DNA of 64,000 bases from positions 15,428,501 to 15,492,500 of the forward strand of contig JAULJL010000011.1 in NCBI GenBank assembly GCA_030761205.1. Reading direction: 5' to 3'. The position numbers were made by a program, and so were the translations under genes. The DNA is from Fremontodendron californicum. Taxonomy: Eukaryota; Streptophyta; Magnoliopsida; Malvales; Malvaceae. Under the pieces are notes generated by a model that had not been told where the DNA came from, did no database searches, and saw only the letters and a list, made by a program, of their open reading frames with translations. This document shows positions 31,850 to 43,737 of the stretch, piece by piece (positions within the stretch are counted from its first letter, which is position 1; the number at the start of each line of letters is the position of its first letter).

Positions 31850-32693
31850 AGGGCCTTGGATGATTGTATGAGACATTGTACATTTGTAGGATATTAGCCA
31901 TTGTAATAAAATTCTCTAAGTTTTCTTCTTCTTTCTTTTCTCTAGTTTTCTTTTTCTTTATTTTCTTCTTCTTCTTTCTTTCTTTTATTTCCTTCTTAGA
32001 TTCTCTTTAATTTTATGTTTATGTTTACAATGCCTATGCTAGGCTAAACTTCTATTTGGTTAAGGGTGATTTCAAAGCCCTAGACATGTTTTGTGATTGA
32101 TTTTCAGATTCTATCTATCATTAATTTTCTATCAAAGTTGCTTATGTTCTTCTACAAGAATTGTTCATGATGGTGTCTTGATTTATTTAGGTGTACAACT
32201 AGATAGATCTTGATAATTATCTATTGCTAGTCTAGGAGTCTTGATCCGTGTAATTATCTTGATTTCCTATTCATAAGTGGCAATTTGTGATTAATGGTTA
32301 TGGTCAAGTTTTCAATAATTGCAAAGTGGAACATAACCTAAGTTGAACAATCCGAGCTTATGTGTTTGTTGCTTAGATCAACCTATCTTTCTCATCATAA
32401 AACTGCCATTAAATTGAATTTAGAGAGCTTATTCTAGGTTGTTTAATGGTTAGAGATTAAATAGAGAGCTTGTTCTATTTAACGACAAACTAAGGAAAGA
32501 TTGCGATAACAGAGCTTGTTGTTATCTACGGTTGTTAACTTTGATAGTTGGTTGATATTGATAGATCTGAAATTGATTCTTAATGATGTCTAGTGGTGGA
32601 GAATGAAGCCTTAACCATATTTTTCATATTTGATTCTTCTTACTTACTTGTTTTCTTACTTTTCTAGTTTGCTTATTTTTAAAAGTATATTTA

Positions 32694-32846
32694 TTTTTAT
32701 TGGCTGGTTATACCGCCTAATTTGTATATTAACTTTGTTTTATTTTTATTGGCTGGTTATACCGCCTAATTTAGTATATATATTTTTATTGGCTGGTTAT
32801 ACCGCCTAATTTAGTATATATATTTTTATTGGCTGGTTATACCGCC
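32694..32846 (+). repeat. Minisatellite in LTR3
   Basis: Four units, matching LTR1 and LTR2. Confidence 0.9.
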
Positions 32847-33053
32847 TTGCATCTTATTCTTATTATTTACTTTAGTTTAAATCTGGCTTCAAAAACCCCT
32901 TTTCTTTTATTGTTTTCTTTGAACGTAAGTTATAAACTAATAACTCATAGATTAAAACCCAATCCCTGAGGACTCGACCCTTGCTAATCATTATACTTAC
33001 AATTGATCTTTTTAGTGCAAGGTTAAATAAGATACACTCTTTTGGGTGCATCA

Positions 33054-33058
33054 CAATG
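33054..33058. repeat. Target site duplication CAATG, right
   Basis: Identical to 17534-17538. The interrupted LTR text continues after it (GCAAAACACATGG). Confidence 0.92.
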
Positions 33059-35845
33059 CAAAACACATGGAGTAGCCGAATGGCCTCAAGCTCCAACAAG
33101 CATGGCATTTTCACAAACACTTGGTATACTTAAACTAAATACTCAATCAAATGTCATGCAAATGCAAACCTACCAACTAACATGGCAAAAATGCACATAC
33201 AATGTAAAACACATGGAGTAGCCGAAAGGCCTCAAGCTCCAACAAGCATGGCATTTTCACAAACACTTGATATGCTAACATGCTCAACTAAAATATATCA
33301 CTCAAATCATGCAAACACAAAGTAGAGATACTAAAACCAAACAAGCATTTTCCCAAACACTTGATATACTAACATGCTCAACTAAAATATAACATTCAAA
33401 TCATGCAAACACAAGGTAGAGATACTCACAAGCATTTTCACAAACACTTGATATACTAAATATAAAACATCAACAAATTTAGATATTATGAAAACAGAAA
33501 ATTAAAAATGCAAGAACATGATATTTAAATCATAAATGGCAACAAACAAAGCAACCAAATTAAAACATGATTCAAATATATGAAGTAGAAGAACATTTAA
33601 AGCATCAAAATTAAAGAAAATAACATAAATAACATGATAAATTAAAGCAAAAACAGCAACCATAATAAGAAAAATATAGGCCATTCAGCCATTAAAGAAA
33701 AATAAGAAAAAAAATTGTAAAAAAAATATTTAAGAAAGAGATTAAGAAAGAAATTAAGAAGAACAATAAAAAACACTTATTTAAAAAGAAAACTCACCAA
33801 ATAATAATCAAAATGGCAAAAACAAGAATGGAAAATAAGAAAGTGCAAGAGTTGGTGCTTAAAGCAACCTCGAGAAGCTATATTTCAAGCTTTATCTCTT
33901 CAAACTTTCCTTTCTTTTCTAAACTTTTTATTTTTGCTTTCAACCAAGGAGAGAAAAAACTCAAAAAAACCAAGAGAAATCAGAAAAAATGAAGTCTGAA
34001 AATGAAAATTGTACACCTCTTATAATGCTGGCAGAATTTTACCTCTCTCCTCCCCTAGGATGTTGTCATTTTGATTCCAACCAACTTCCATCCAAGGGCT
34101 AGTGATTCAAGGTGAAAAATCATGAAATTATCACCCTTAGATTAGCATATCAGCTGTCCATAGTTACAGCTATTCAAGAATAATGTTGACACTCTCCTTT
34201 GGCCTATGTGGCTTAATCACAATGGCTTGATCAAAAAAAATCTATAACTAACTCTTAATTCTTGGCTATTTGATTGAAAAATCAGAAGCTTCCTCCTTCC
34301 TTTGGGCCTTGGCAGGCCAGCACTTCTCTTTTCCAGCCCAAGTCTGATTTTTTGAAAGGCCAAACGAAGTCCTTTTCGGTTGCTTGGATGAAATGACCGT
34401 TTTGCCCCTCGGATGCAAATAAATGTCAAACGGACTCCAAATTCAAATTTTATTTTTTTAATACTTTCAAAAAAATAAAATATTGAATTCTGAAAGTTTT
34501 CAAAAACGTTCGAGTCCGTTTGCTATTTATTTGGATTTTTTCTTCTAAAAATGCCCTTTTATGCCCCCCACGTTTTACCATTTTTTAAACGAGCTCCAAA
34601 TCAAGATTTTTCTTCACCAATATCTTCCAAATAATTTAAAAGTGTGATCTAGAAGTTTTCATAATTTTTGGAACTCATTTGGTATTTTTTCGGGATTTTT
34701 CTACTTGAATTACTACATAAGGGCTCGGGATTTGGCCATTTTGCAAACGAACTCCGAATCAAGATTTTATTTTTCCAATCTCTTCCAAATAATTTAAAAA
34801 TGATATTTTAAAAATTTTAGAATTTTTGGAGTCCATTTGCTATTTTTTCGGGATTTATCTTCTTGAATTATTGCATAGGAGGCCCGGGATTTGGCCATTT
34901 TGTAAACGAACTCCGAATCAAGATTTTCTTTCACCAATCTCTTTCAAATATTTTGAAAATGAGATTTGCAAATTTTTAGAAGATTTGGAGCCCATTTGCT
35001 ATTTTTTTCGGGATTTTCCTTCTTGAATTATTACATGAGAGACCTAGGATTTGGTCATTTTGCAAACGAACTCCGAATCAAGATTTTCTTTCGCCAATCT
35101 CTTCCAAATGATTTAAGAATAAGATTTGCAAATTTTCAGAATATTTGGAGCTCATTCGCTATTTTTCGTAAATTTTCCAATTTTGCCCTTTTGCCTCCGA
35201 AACCCGATTTTGCTCAAAACAAGTCCGATTTTCAAATTTTCTTCAAACTGAGCCTTGGCTATCCCTTTTTAATCATTCCTCATCCATTGGGGCTTTAGTC
35301 TTACCAAGTCGGGCCATTTCTGTGATTCTTCTCGATTTCATCGAAATCCACCAAAAAACCCTAATTCTCGATTTTCTCCCGGATTCACTTTTCTTCGGGT
35401 TTTTTTCAAGTGTCTTATCCATTACCCGTAGTCAGTGCTTATCTTTCATTTAGAACCTTCAATTTTGACCAATTCCATCATTTAAGCACTTTTTCCCAAA
35501 TTTCTCGGATTAGGGTTTCCTTACTAATGAATCTCCAAATCCCAACTTTCGAACTCCATATCTTTCAATGTAGACCTCGGATTATCAAAATTCTTTCGCC
35601 ATTTTTCAATTTAACTTCAAATCTTGATTTTAAAAGTGGGTTGATTTTTTCAGTAGTTGACTTTTTCGGGGTTGACTTTTTTTGGGGTTGACTTTTTTTC
35701 AAGTTTGACTTTTTATGCTCGCCCTCTTAAACTAAGTCTCAGAGTACCACCTGCAGGATGAAAAAAGTCGTTTTACATTCTGAAACCTCAATTTAGGAAG
35801 AAAACATACCTGTTTTAGTGGTCCGAACAAAATTAGATGTCTACA
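33059..35845 (-). mobile_element. 3' LTR of the Ogre-like element, proximal part
   Basis: Continuation of 15114-17538. It ends AGATGTCTACA, which on the minus strand is the LTR start TGTAGACATCT. It contains arrays of 'catggcattttcacaaacac'-type repeats (33095-33460) and pyrimidine-rich blocks like those in LTR copy A. Joined with the distal part it gives a 5.2-kb LTR. Confidence 0.85.
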
Positions 35846-35858
35846 GCTGCCCCTCTTT
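35846..35858 (-). promoter_or_regulatory. Polypurine tract of the Ogre-like element
   Basis: Minus-strand AAAGAGGGGCAGC directly before TGTAGACATCT. Its purine-rich content and exact position identify it as the plus-strand primer and fix the element's orientation. Confidence 0.85.
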
Positions 35859-36149
35859 GGCTATTGCTGAGAATCAGGAATCAGGCAAAGATAAACAAAC
35901 ACTAATTTTGTACGGTCACTGAAATCACATGTGAAGGAAAGGGAAAAGGGTTTTCTTTTTTCATTTCTTCATTTTTTCATTCATTTTTTTTGTTGAAAAA
36001 GCTGTAAATTGAAGATTTTGTCCTTAAATTGAATTCCCTGACTAATCAAAGCTCGACCCATCTTAAGGAAGCGAATTCGATTTGCAAGAAAAGAAATGAC
36101 CTCGACGATGGTCTCAAGGTCTTAGCCTGTCTTGTTCTCATCTGTGTTT

Positions 36150-37610
36150 AAAATTCTGGGTATCTCCTCCAGAAGCTTCAGCTATCACCACCAAAGTCTT
36201 GCTCATTTTTAAAACTGTAGAACTCTGAAATATCTCCACCAGAGGCTTTGGCTATCACCACCAAAGATTTTCTACCTTTTCAAAGGATTTTAAAACTCTG
36301 GATATCTCCACAGAGGCTTCAGCTATCACAACCGAAGACTTTCTCCCTTTTCAAATAATTTTAAACTCTGGATATCTCCTCCAGAAGCTTCGGCTATCAC
36401 CACCAAAGTCTTTCTACCTTTTCAAATTGGTAAAATTTTGGGTATCTCCTCCAGAAGCTTCAGCTGTCACCATCGAAGGCTTTTTCACTGTTTAAAATTT
36501 GTAAAAATTTTGGGTATCACCTCCAGAAGCTTCAGCTATCACGACCGAAGACTTTCTACCTTTTCAAAAGATTTTAAGACTCTGGATATCTCCACAGAGG
36601 CTTCAGCTATCACTATCGAAGATTTTCTCACTGTTTAAAATTTGTAAAATTCTAGGTATCTCCTCCAGAAGCTTCAGCTGCCACCACCGAAAACTTGTTC
36701 ATTTTTTTTAAAAACGTGTTAAAATTATGGGTACGACGAGTTCAAAATAAAAAAAAGTACCTCGACGGTGGTCTCGGGGCTTGACTCATTTGAGAAGCAA
36801 AACGAGTGCGATTATACCTGAAAGCTTTAAGAGATAATGCAAATGCTTCATGATGCAAATGCAAATTTCTTTAATTGATGCAAACGCTTCTTGATGTAGA
36901 TGCAAATGACTTAGACTGGTGCAAATGTCTTTGATGCAAATGTAAATGACTTGATTTGATGCAAATTTTCTTGATGCATATTCAAATAACTTAGATTGAT
37001 GCAAATGCTTCTTGATGTAGATGCACATGTTGAATAAAATTCTGGGTAACTCCTCCAAAAGAATATTTCTCAATTTTCAAAATTATAAAACCATGGATAT
37101 CTCCACTAGAGGCTTCAGCTATCACCACCGAAGACTTGTTCACTTTTAAAATTTGTAAAATTCTGGATATCCCCTCCATAAGCTTTGGCTATCACCACCA
37201 AAGGTTTGCTCATTGTAAAATTTTGGGTAACTCCTCCAGAAACTTTGGCTATCACCACCAAAGACTTGATCATTGTAAAATTCTGGGTAACTCCTCTAGA
37301 AGCTTTGGCTATCACCACCAAAGGTTTGCTCATTGTAAAATTCTGGGTAACTCCTCCAAAAGCTTTGGCTATCACCACCAAAGGTTTGCTCATTGTAAAA
37401 TTATAAAACCTTGGATTTCTTCACTAGAGGCTTCAGCTATCACCATCGAAGACTTGTTCACTTTTAAAATTTGTAAAATTCTAGATATACCCTCCAGAAG
37501 CTTTGGCTATCACCACCAAAGGTTTGCTCATTGTAAAATTCTGGGTAACTCCTCCAGAAGCTTTGGCTATCACCAACAAAGGTTTGCTCATTGTAAAATT
37601 CGTGTTTAAA
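36150..37610. repeat. Roughly 60-bp tandem repeats (GAAGCTTnnGCTATCACCACC)
   Basis: About 17 degenerate units containing CCTCCAGAAGCTT(C/T)(A/G)GCTATCACCACC(A/G)AAG plus an AAAATTCTGGGTA-type phrase. Between 37203 and 37400 the period is exactly 60 bp and near perfect. Both strands stay open through the regular part, giving apparent ORFs of 20-residue repeats, but this follows from the period being a multiple of three. It lies in the 3' non-coding region of the Ogre-like element. Confidence 0.9.
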
Positions 37611-38040
37611 ATTATACCCAAAAGCTTTGAGAAATGATGCAGATGCACATGTCTTTAACAAGGTGCTCATGCTTCATGGTGCAAATGTAAATGGCTTGGA
37701 TTGATGTAAATGTTTCTTGGTGCAAATGCAAATGGCCTGGATTGATGCCCATGTTTCATGATGCAGATGCCCCTACTAATTGTGTTCATGTAACTGGTCT
37801 ATGAATGGTATAACTGCAACTACCACACAATAATGAAAATGCAATGATTTTAGAAATGATGCAATTGCTTGAGATGATGCAAATGCGAATTCCATGAAGA
37901 ACGTAAATGTAAAGGTAAAATACAGATGCTTATGGAATAATGCCAATGCAAATACCCATGAATGATGCAAATGTTTGCCGACACTGTGCAGATGCAAAAG
38001 CTCGATAAAGAGATAAGTGCTCATGAGTGATGCAAATGCC
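36838..38040. repeat. GATGCAAATG-type short repeats flanking the 60-bp array
   Basis: Two clusters (36838-37030 and 37630-38040) of irregularly spaced GATGCAAATG and CTTGATGCA words. The word resembles an octamer but there is no evidence of binding. No gene. Confidence 0.7.
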
Positions 38041-40379
38041 CCAGTTGTTTTTCTAGACTTTGGCTTAGCCTTTCAAATTCATTTTTCCTCTTCAAATAAG
38101 AGTATATCTTCAATTCATTTTGGCTATTCTCTTTGCCCCAACAGTTTTCAAACTTTCATCAACAGAGATCTGAACCGGGTTCTATTTCTTTTTCTCATAT
38201 CTGGAAGTCAGGACCTATCCTGGCAGTTCTATACCTTTGGGTTAGAAAAATCCTTGTCTCATGTCAACATCAAAATCGGTATTTCAAAAAAATATCTTTA
38301 TTTGTTTTCTCATTTTGAAAACTTCTGAACAAAAGAATATTAACCCCATAATGTGTGATGTACAATTCTTTTGAAGACTGATGATCATTGTTAGAAATTT
38401 CTCTAAGTGTCAATCTGGGTTTTTTTAACTGGGATTGGCAAGGCTTGGTATAACAAGATTCTAGCTTTTCCAGGAAAACTTCATGACAAAAATGTATATC
38501 CCTACTAGGCTCACAAATGGAACAGGTTTTATAAATCATGAATTCATTGAGAACCAAAGAAATTCAACATTCTTTTAGCTTCCATATCAACGCATTTTGA
38601 CAAGCGTCAAGATTGGCCGAGATGTTTAAACCAAAAAGTTTAATCTTGGAGAAAAAAGTTTCAGTTTTTGAAGATAATCCTCTGAATGAGAGCTGTCAAT
38701 TTAAGAAGGTCAGGAATTCCTAGATGTTCCTCGATGACCACTTTTTTAAGATGACCTTCTCTTTTTGTGGTATCGGCATTTTCATAGATGGCATCAAAAA
38801 TTTCCATTTTACTCTAGACCGCCCATTTTTTGGGTTTTCGCCCTAGAGTCCCATTCTTTCCAATTTTTCTCTTTTTTTTTTTTGTTTGTTTGTTTATTTT
38901 TTTTTTTGGTTCTACCATGCACTTGAGAATTCTAAATTCTTCCTTAGTGAAATGATAATTCGATGAGATGGGATAAAGTCTGAGGAAAGACCTTTCAAAT
39001 TAAATATTCATGCTTGATCAAAATGGACTTTTAAAGCACGTAATGTAGGCCATGGCTCAGGGTTCAGAAAGAAAGGATAAATAGGCCCAAAATATGTGTT
39101 TGAGGGTAATCAGATCAAGGATCATTTCTTGAGGAGGATTCTCTTTGAAGCATTTGTCCCTTCTTGGACATTTCTTTCCTTTTGACTTTGCTCTTTTTCT
39201 TCTTTGCTTTTGGCTTTCATTTTTCACACACTTTTTTTGTGTGTGTTTCTTTTTTTTTTCTTGGCTTTCATTTTGCCATCTTTTCCTTTTTTCTTTTTCT
39301 TTGATAGAGTGAGCCCGTGTTTATTCGGGGCTCCATTTGCTTTGTATCTGTCTTTGAGCTAGGACTCATTTCTCAATGATCTTTAAGAAGATCTTTCCTC
39401 GCATTTGCCCCCCAGTGTAGAGGGTGATCCTTGATCAGGGTTCAAAGAAGAAAGAATTCTTTTGGCTCAAAAGGGGTGACTATGGATAATTTCTTTTTGT
39501 GCGAAAGGGATATGAAAGATGGCCATTCCTCATGTCAAGCACGAATATACACATTGAAATGCAATCCCCAAGGGAAATAGATATTTAGAATTTCATTTTG
39601 CACTTTGGAATCATCCGAATTCATGCGTTAGTCCATCCTTATTCACCATGTATCCATCATTTCCACATACGAGGAACATAGCAAGTCTAGGTCTATACTG
39701 AAAAGATTGAATTTCAAATCTGAGTTCTTTGAAGAGACAAGGAAAATATGACCCAAAAACGGGTTTTCTCTGGGACAAGGGATAATCTAGTTTAATCATT
39801 ATGCCCCAGGGTCTCAATCATGAAGTGATGTTTGGGAAATTAGTGTTTTGTGGTTTGTTGAAAATGACATGAATGGTTTTGGCACGACCTTGACACATAC
39901 CAAATTACCATGATATAAATTCTTGAAACAAAGTCTCATTTGTTTGAATTTCAAGGAGTTCAAAATTTTTAAAAAAAAAGTTCGTTCCTTTGTTCATAAC
40001 CCAGACTAGGATTTACATCCTTGCTTACTCTGCAATGACAATGCTTTTTTTTTTTTTGTGAAGTTCAATCATTCATATTCCTTGAAGCATTAGGTCTTTC
40101 AAGTGTTCTTGATTCAAGGTTTAGGCATACAGAAGCCCAAAAAAAAAAAAGGGGGGAGGGTGTTGGGTCATGTCTAACAATGATCAACAATATTCTCGAG
40201 ACTGTCCTTTATTAAAAATTCCTTAATGCTTGTTTTTGCAAATTCAAATTATTGTTAAAACACAACAAACACAAAGCATTTAAAATTCAAAATTCATTTA
40301 ATTCATGTAGATGTTAACATGAGACAAGTGCTTTCATCATCCCAGTGTATAGAACTACATGTGTCAAAAACTAATATGA
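38041..40379 (-). other. 3' region of the Ogre-like element without genes
   Basis: No supportable coding sequence. 38310-39430 matches 4300-5385 and 60765-61856. 40141-40157 is an A11-G6 run. The pol genes expected downstream of gag on the minus strand are missing. Confidence 0.7.
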
Positions 40380-41837
40380 TCATGCACCATGTTTCTTATG
40401 ACACTTGGCTTTCCCATCTTCAAAACTTATCGAACTAGCCTTGATGAGATCCCTGACCTTGTACTTCAGAGCGGGGCAATTCTCTGTTGAGTGACCTTGA
40501 TTGCCAGAATGGTAACCACAATACTCATTAGCATCATACCAGTTCGGATAAGAGGGCTTCAGAGGCTCTAATTGCATGGGTGTCACAAGATGATTCTAGA
40601 TAAGTTGAGGTAATAGCTCACTGTATGTCACAGGAATCGGGTCATCTTGATTTCTTTTTTGCTTTTTATGCCCCCTTCGATTATTCCCAAGGGTGTTCGA
40701 TTGATAAAGAGATGTAAATTCTGGTGTAGTTGCAGTCATTGGTTGGTAGGGATAAAAACCTTGAGAGACATTGTTCAGGGTAGAGTAAAATGGCTGATAC
40801 GAAAAGAATTGGGGAGGTGAGGCAAAGCCTTCCACGACTTGGGTATCTTTCTTTTTCTTTTCAGATGCCCCCTTTTTCTTGGTATTGGATGTTCTTTCTC
40901 CTTCAATTTTCACATCCTTGATAGTATTCTCAATCATCTCCCCTGAAATTACCATGTCCGAAAACTTCTTCGTGTTGTTGCCGACAAGTATATCATAGTA
41001 CGGGGCCTGAAGTGTATTCATAAAAATGATAGTGATTTCCTTCTGAGTTAAGGGTAGTTGTACTTGGGCGGCCAGGCTCATCCACCGTTGCGCATATTCT
41101 TTGAAGCTCTCAGTAGCTCTTTTCTTCATATTTTGCAAGGTGAGATGGTCAGGCGCCATGTCGATCAGATGCTTGTACTGGTTTAGAAAAACCCTAGCCA
41201 GGTTATTCCAAGAGCGAATCTGATCCTTGCTCAACTGACTATACCACCTTATTGCGGATCCGCTGAGGCTATCCTGAAAGCAGTGAATGAAAAGCTTATC
41301 ATTATCTATATGACTTGTCATCTTCCGGTAGAACATAGTGATATGGGCAGACGGATCGGTCGTCCCGTCATATTTCACAAAGTCAGGGATCTTGAACTTA
41401 GGAGGAATGACTAAATCGAGGACCAAACATCGTTCTTTCGCATCTAAACTCCTAAATACATCTGTACTTTCTACTGCCCGGAGCCTTTCATCTAACAACT
41501 AATATTTCCCTTGGGAATCTGCCAACTCAACCTCATTTACTGCAACCATTTTCAACTTTGCCTGTTCAGCTGAATCATCTGAGTTTAGGACATTGACGGG
41601 GTTAACTATGTTCTGGGCATCAATCATTACGACCTTATTCTGACCCTTTTGGGCCTCTAACCCTTTCCTGGTGACAAAGTTTTCAGTGCATCCTTTTCCC
41701 TTGATTACGGCGGACATCAACTCCATCAATTTAGTCATATGATCCTTAGATTCTGCTTGAGACTTTGCTAGCTGTTCTCGCAATTCTTTCTGTTCCCTTT
41801 CTATTTTTTCTATTCGGGCAACTTGTTCATCCTCCAT
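40380..41837 (-). pseudogene. Ogre/Tat-like gag (two nonsense codons)
   Basis: One continuous minus-strand frame of about 485 codons, broken only by TAG at 41499-41501 and TAG at 40596-40598. Order: N-terminal coiled coil (KIEREQKELREQLAKSQAE), capsid core starting near IPDFVKYDGTTDPSAHI and including HCFQDSLSGSAIRWYSQL, FLNQYKH and FKEYAQRW, a Lys-rich stretch (KKKGASEKKKK), then a knuckle CGYHSGNQGHSTENC of form CX2HX5HX4C, and the tail KYKVRDLIKASSISFED. This is the Gag type of the Tat/Ogre branch, which forms the particle and binds RNA. No protease frame follows. Confidence 0.85.
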
Positions 41838-42779
41838 AGCATTAGCCTGTATTAAAAGGGTACTCAGTACTTCTTATACCTTTGATTTGAAATGGAAATT
41901 CTTTCAAAGACTCCTAAAGCCATGCCAATCTCTGTTTTATTTCCCCCAAATGTATGTCATGATGAATGAGCCATGATTTTCATTTGATGCATGTGAAGAA
42001 TAAAAAAAATGATGTATGGACATATATAGTGGAAACATGCTAATCATGTATGTAATAAATGCAATCATGATGCCAACATGTTGCAAGCAAAGAATAAACA
42101 AATCAATGCATGGATATATGCATTGAATAATCATGTACATTTTAGCATATTTCTCAATGAATGATCATATACCCTATGAATGCAACACGATGTCAATTAT
42201 GATACATGCAAACAATGAATGATTGATACAGAGTATATACAAAGAAAATCATGCTGACCATGTATGTCATGAATGCATCCTAATGTTAATATGACAAATT
42301 AATGCATGAGCCTATACAAAGAAATCATGCTGACTATGTTTGTCATGAATGCAACCCAAAGTCAACATGATGCATGTAAAGAATAAGAAAATTAATGCAT
42401 GGATATATACCAAAAAAAAAATCATGCTGATTGTGAATGCATGAATGCAACCTGATGCTAACATGATACATGTATGAATGTACGGTATGACAAATAATTG
42501 ATCGGATGCAAAAAGCAAAGGGGAAGATATCACGGAGGAAATAAGAATCGGAGGAACTTAATCATCAATATCTTATAAATTTGAAGCATAATCAATTCAT
42601 TCCCACATCAACGTTCACAATGGTATAAACCATGTTTTACAAAATTTGAACAGTGGTTAAAACTGTCTTTACAAGCACTTTATTCTTTCTAGCATTCTAA
42701 GGCTATAAGAGCCAGCTATTGAATAAGTGAAATCCTATTATATCATATAAGACCGAAGTCTTTCCACCTCAATACTGTA
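41838..42779 (-). other. Spacer between the two gag-like regions
   Basis: AT-rich DNA made of degenerate repeats around ATGAATGCAACC and ATGATGCATG words (42000-42480). No gene seen. Similar words recur at 43780-44120 on the far side of the upstream gag-like region. Confidence 0.65.
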
Positions 42780-43737
42780 AATTTCCCAATCCTAATGACG
42801 CTTTCCCAGCTCTCCATCAATCAGTGTCGTTGGATCCAACCACTTGGCATTAATAAGAGATTGCACTTTTTTTTGAATGCTATACAGTCTTCAATGCTAT
42901 GGCCAACATTTTCACAGTGATAATCACACCTTGCATTTGGATTATACCACTTTGGATATGGTGGTAACAGGGGTTTCAATGGGACGCAATCATGTGATTT
43001 TGGACCAGTATAGGGAGAAGCTCTCGGTAGCTGATTGGAAAGGGATCAAAATGCATTTGGGTCTTATCCTAGGGTTGTTTCTTAGTCACACATGGCCTAG
43101 GAGTTGAGGCACTTGGCGATCGCATTAAGTTCTGAACCAGAGTGCTTACATGGAGATGTGGCGGAACAACATGGTAAGGGTATGAATTTGGACACGGGGC
43201 TTTTGGAGGTTGTTCATAGCTCGAAGTTCCTATCCCAGATACTGGATAAGGTGATTGATGAGGCAAATAGTATGAACTGGCAGTTGTTGGTGATGGAGTG
43301 GGATTCAAGAATCCCGTAGTGGTCATCCCAATGGACGATTGGACCATAGTAGGGTGGGGATACTGGTTTGGACCTAGAACAGTTTGCAAGTATGGTACTG
43401 GATCTGAGGTTTCCATCTTTGGTATCTGGCTCTCAGGTTTAATCATTTTCACGATTTTGTCCATAATTTCATCAGGATTGCAACCTTTGTGGCATTGACA
43501 AGTGCAGGATCCAGCAAGGATTGTATGTTCTGGACCTAATGGTTTTGGTTGATCCGAAGACAATACAGAGCCCTGAGAAAGTTCCCCTTTACTCTTACCC
43601 ATATCCTCAAACATTTTCAGCAATTTGGCAAGCTGTTCTTTCACTTCCCGGATTTCATGTCCACATTCCTCTTGATTGCGTTCCAAAGCACCCAATCGTT
43701 CCTCCAATTCATTCCTCATATCTCGAACCCCTTTCAT
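42780..43737 (-). pseudogene. Second, shortened gag-like ORF upstream of gag
   Basis: Open for 222 codons (43069-43737), starting with a coiled coil (LEERLGALERNQEECGHEIREVKEQLAKLL). A Pro/Tyr/Ser-rich linker follows, containing CTCQCHKGC, and then a TAG at 43069. Beyond this stop, minus-strand codons around 42960-42850 still encode PPYPKWYNPNARC and a CDYHCENVGHSIEDC knuckle (same CX2HX5HX4C form as the downstream gag). It therefore has Gag-like ends but no capsid core. Ogre elements carry an extra ORF before gag; this may be its equivalent or a deleted gag duplicate. Confidence 0.6.

Larger units (their letters stand above)
17539..33053 (+). mobile_element. Tandem (three-LTR) Athila-like element carrying a LOG cassette
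   Basis: Structure: LTR1 17539-19408, internal 19409-24390, LTR2 24391-26200, internal 26201-31183, LTR3 31184-33053. The two internal regions are nearly identical (4982 and 4983 bp). One pair of CAATG target duplications flanks the whole array and none flanks the middle LTR, so it is a single locus expanded by recombination, or a concatemer at insertion. Each unit has a tRNA-Asp primer site, a shortened gag remnant, the roughly 2.1-kb captured cassette and a PPT. No capsid, protease, RT or integrase is encoded. R-U5 and the 3' region are related to the element at 50080-58242, a plausible autonomous-type relative. Confidence 0.92.
31184..33053 (+). mobile_element. LTR3 of the LOG-carrying element
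   Basis: 1870 bp, the same length as LTR1, ending GGGTGCATCA followed by the CAATG duplication. It has a TATA box at 31841-31849 and the minisatellite at 32694-32846. It differs from LTR1 at roughly 1 to 1.5 percent of sites by hand count, suggesting a fairly recent insertion. Confidence 0.92.

Noticed and set aside
37136..37609. 157-codon ORF with 20-residue repeats
   Set aside because: It follows from a 60-bp tandem repeat whose period is divisible by three; the other strand is open too. No start context or family features.
36150..37610. CRISPR-like repeat array
   Set aside because: Units are contiguous and diverged with no unique spacers, and the context is a plant retrotransposon.
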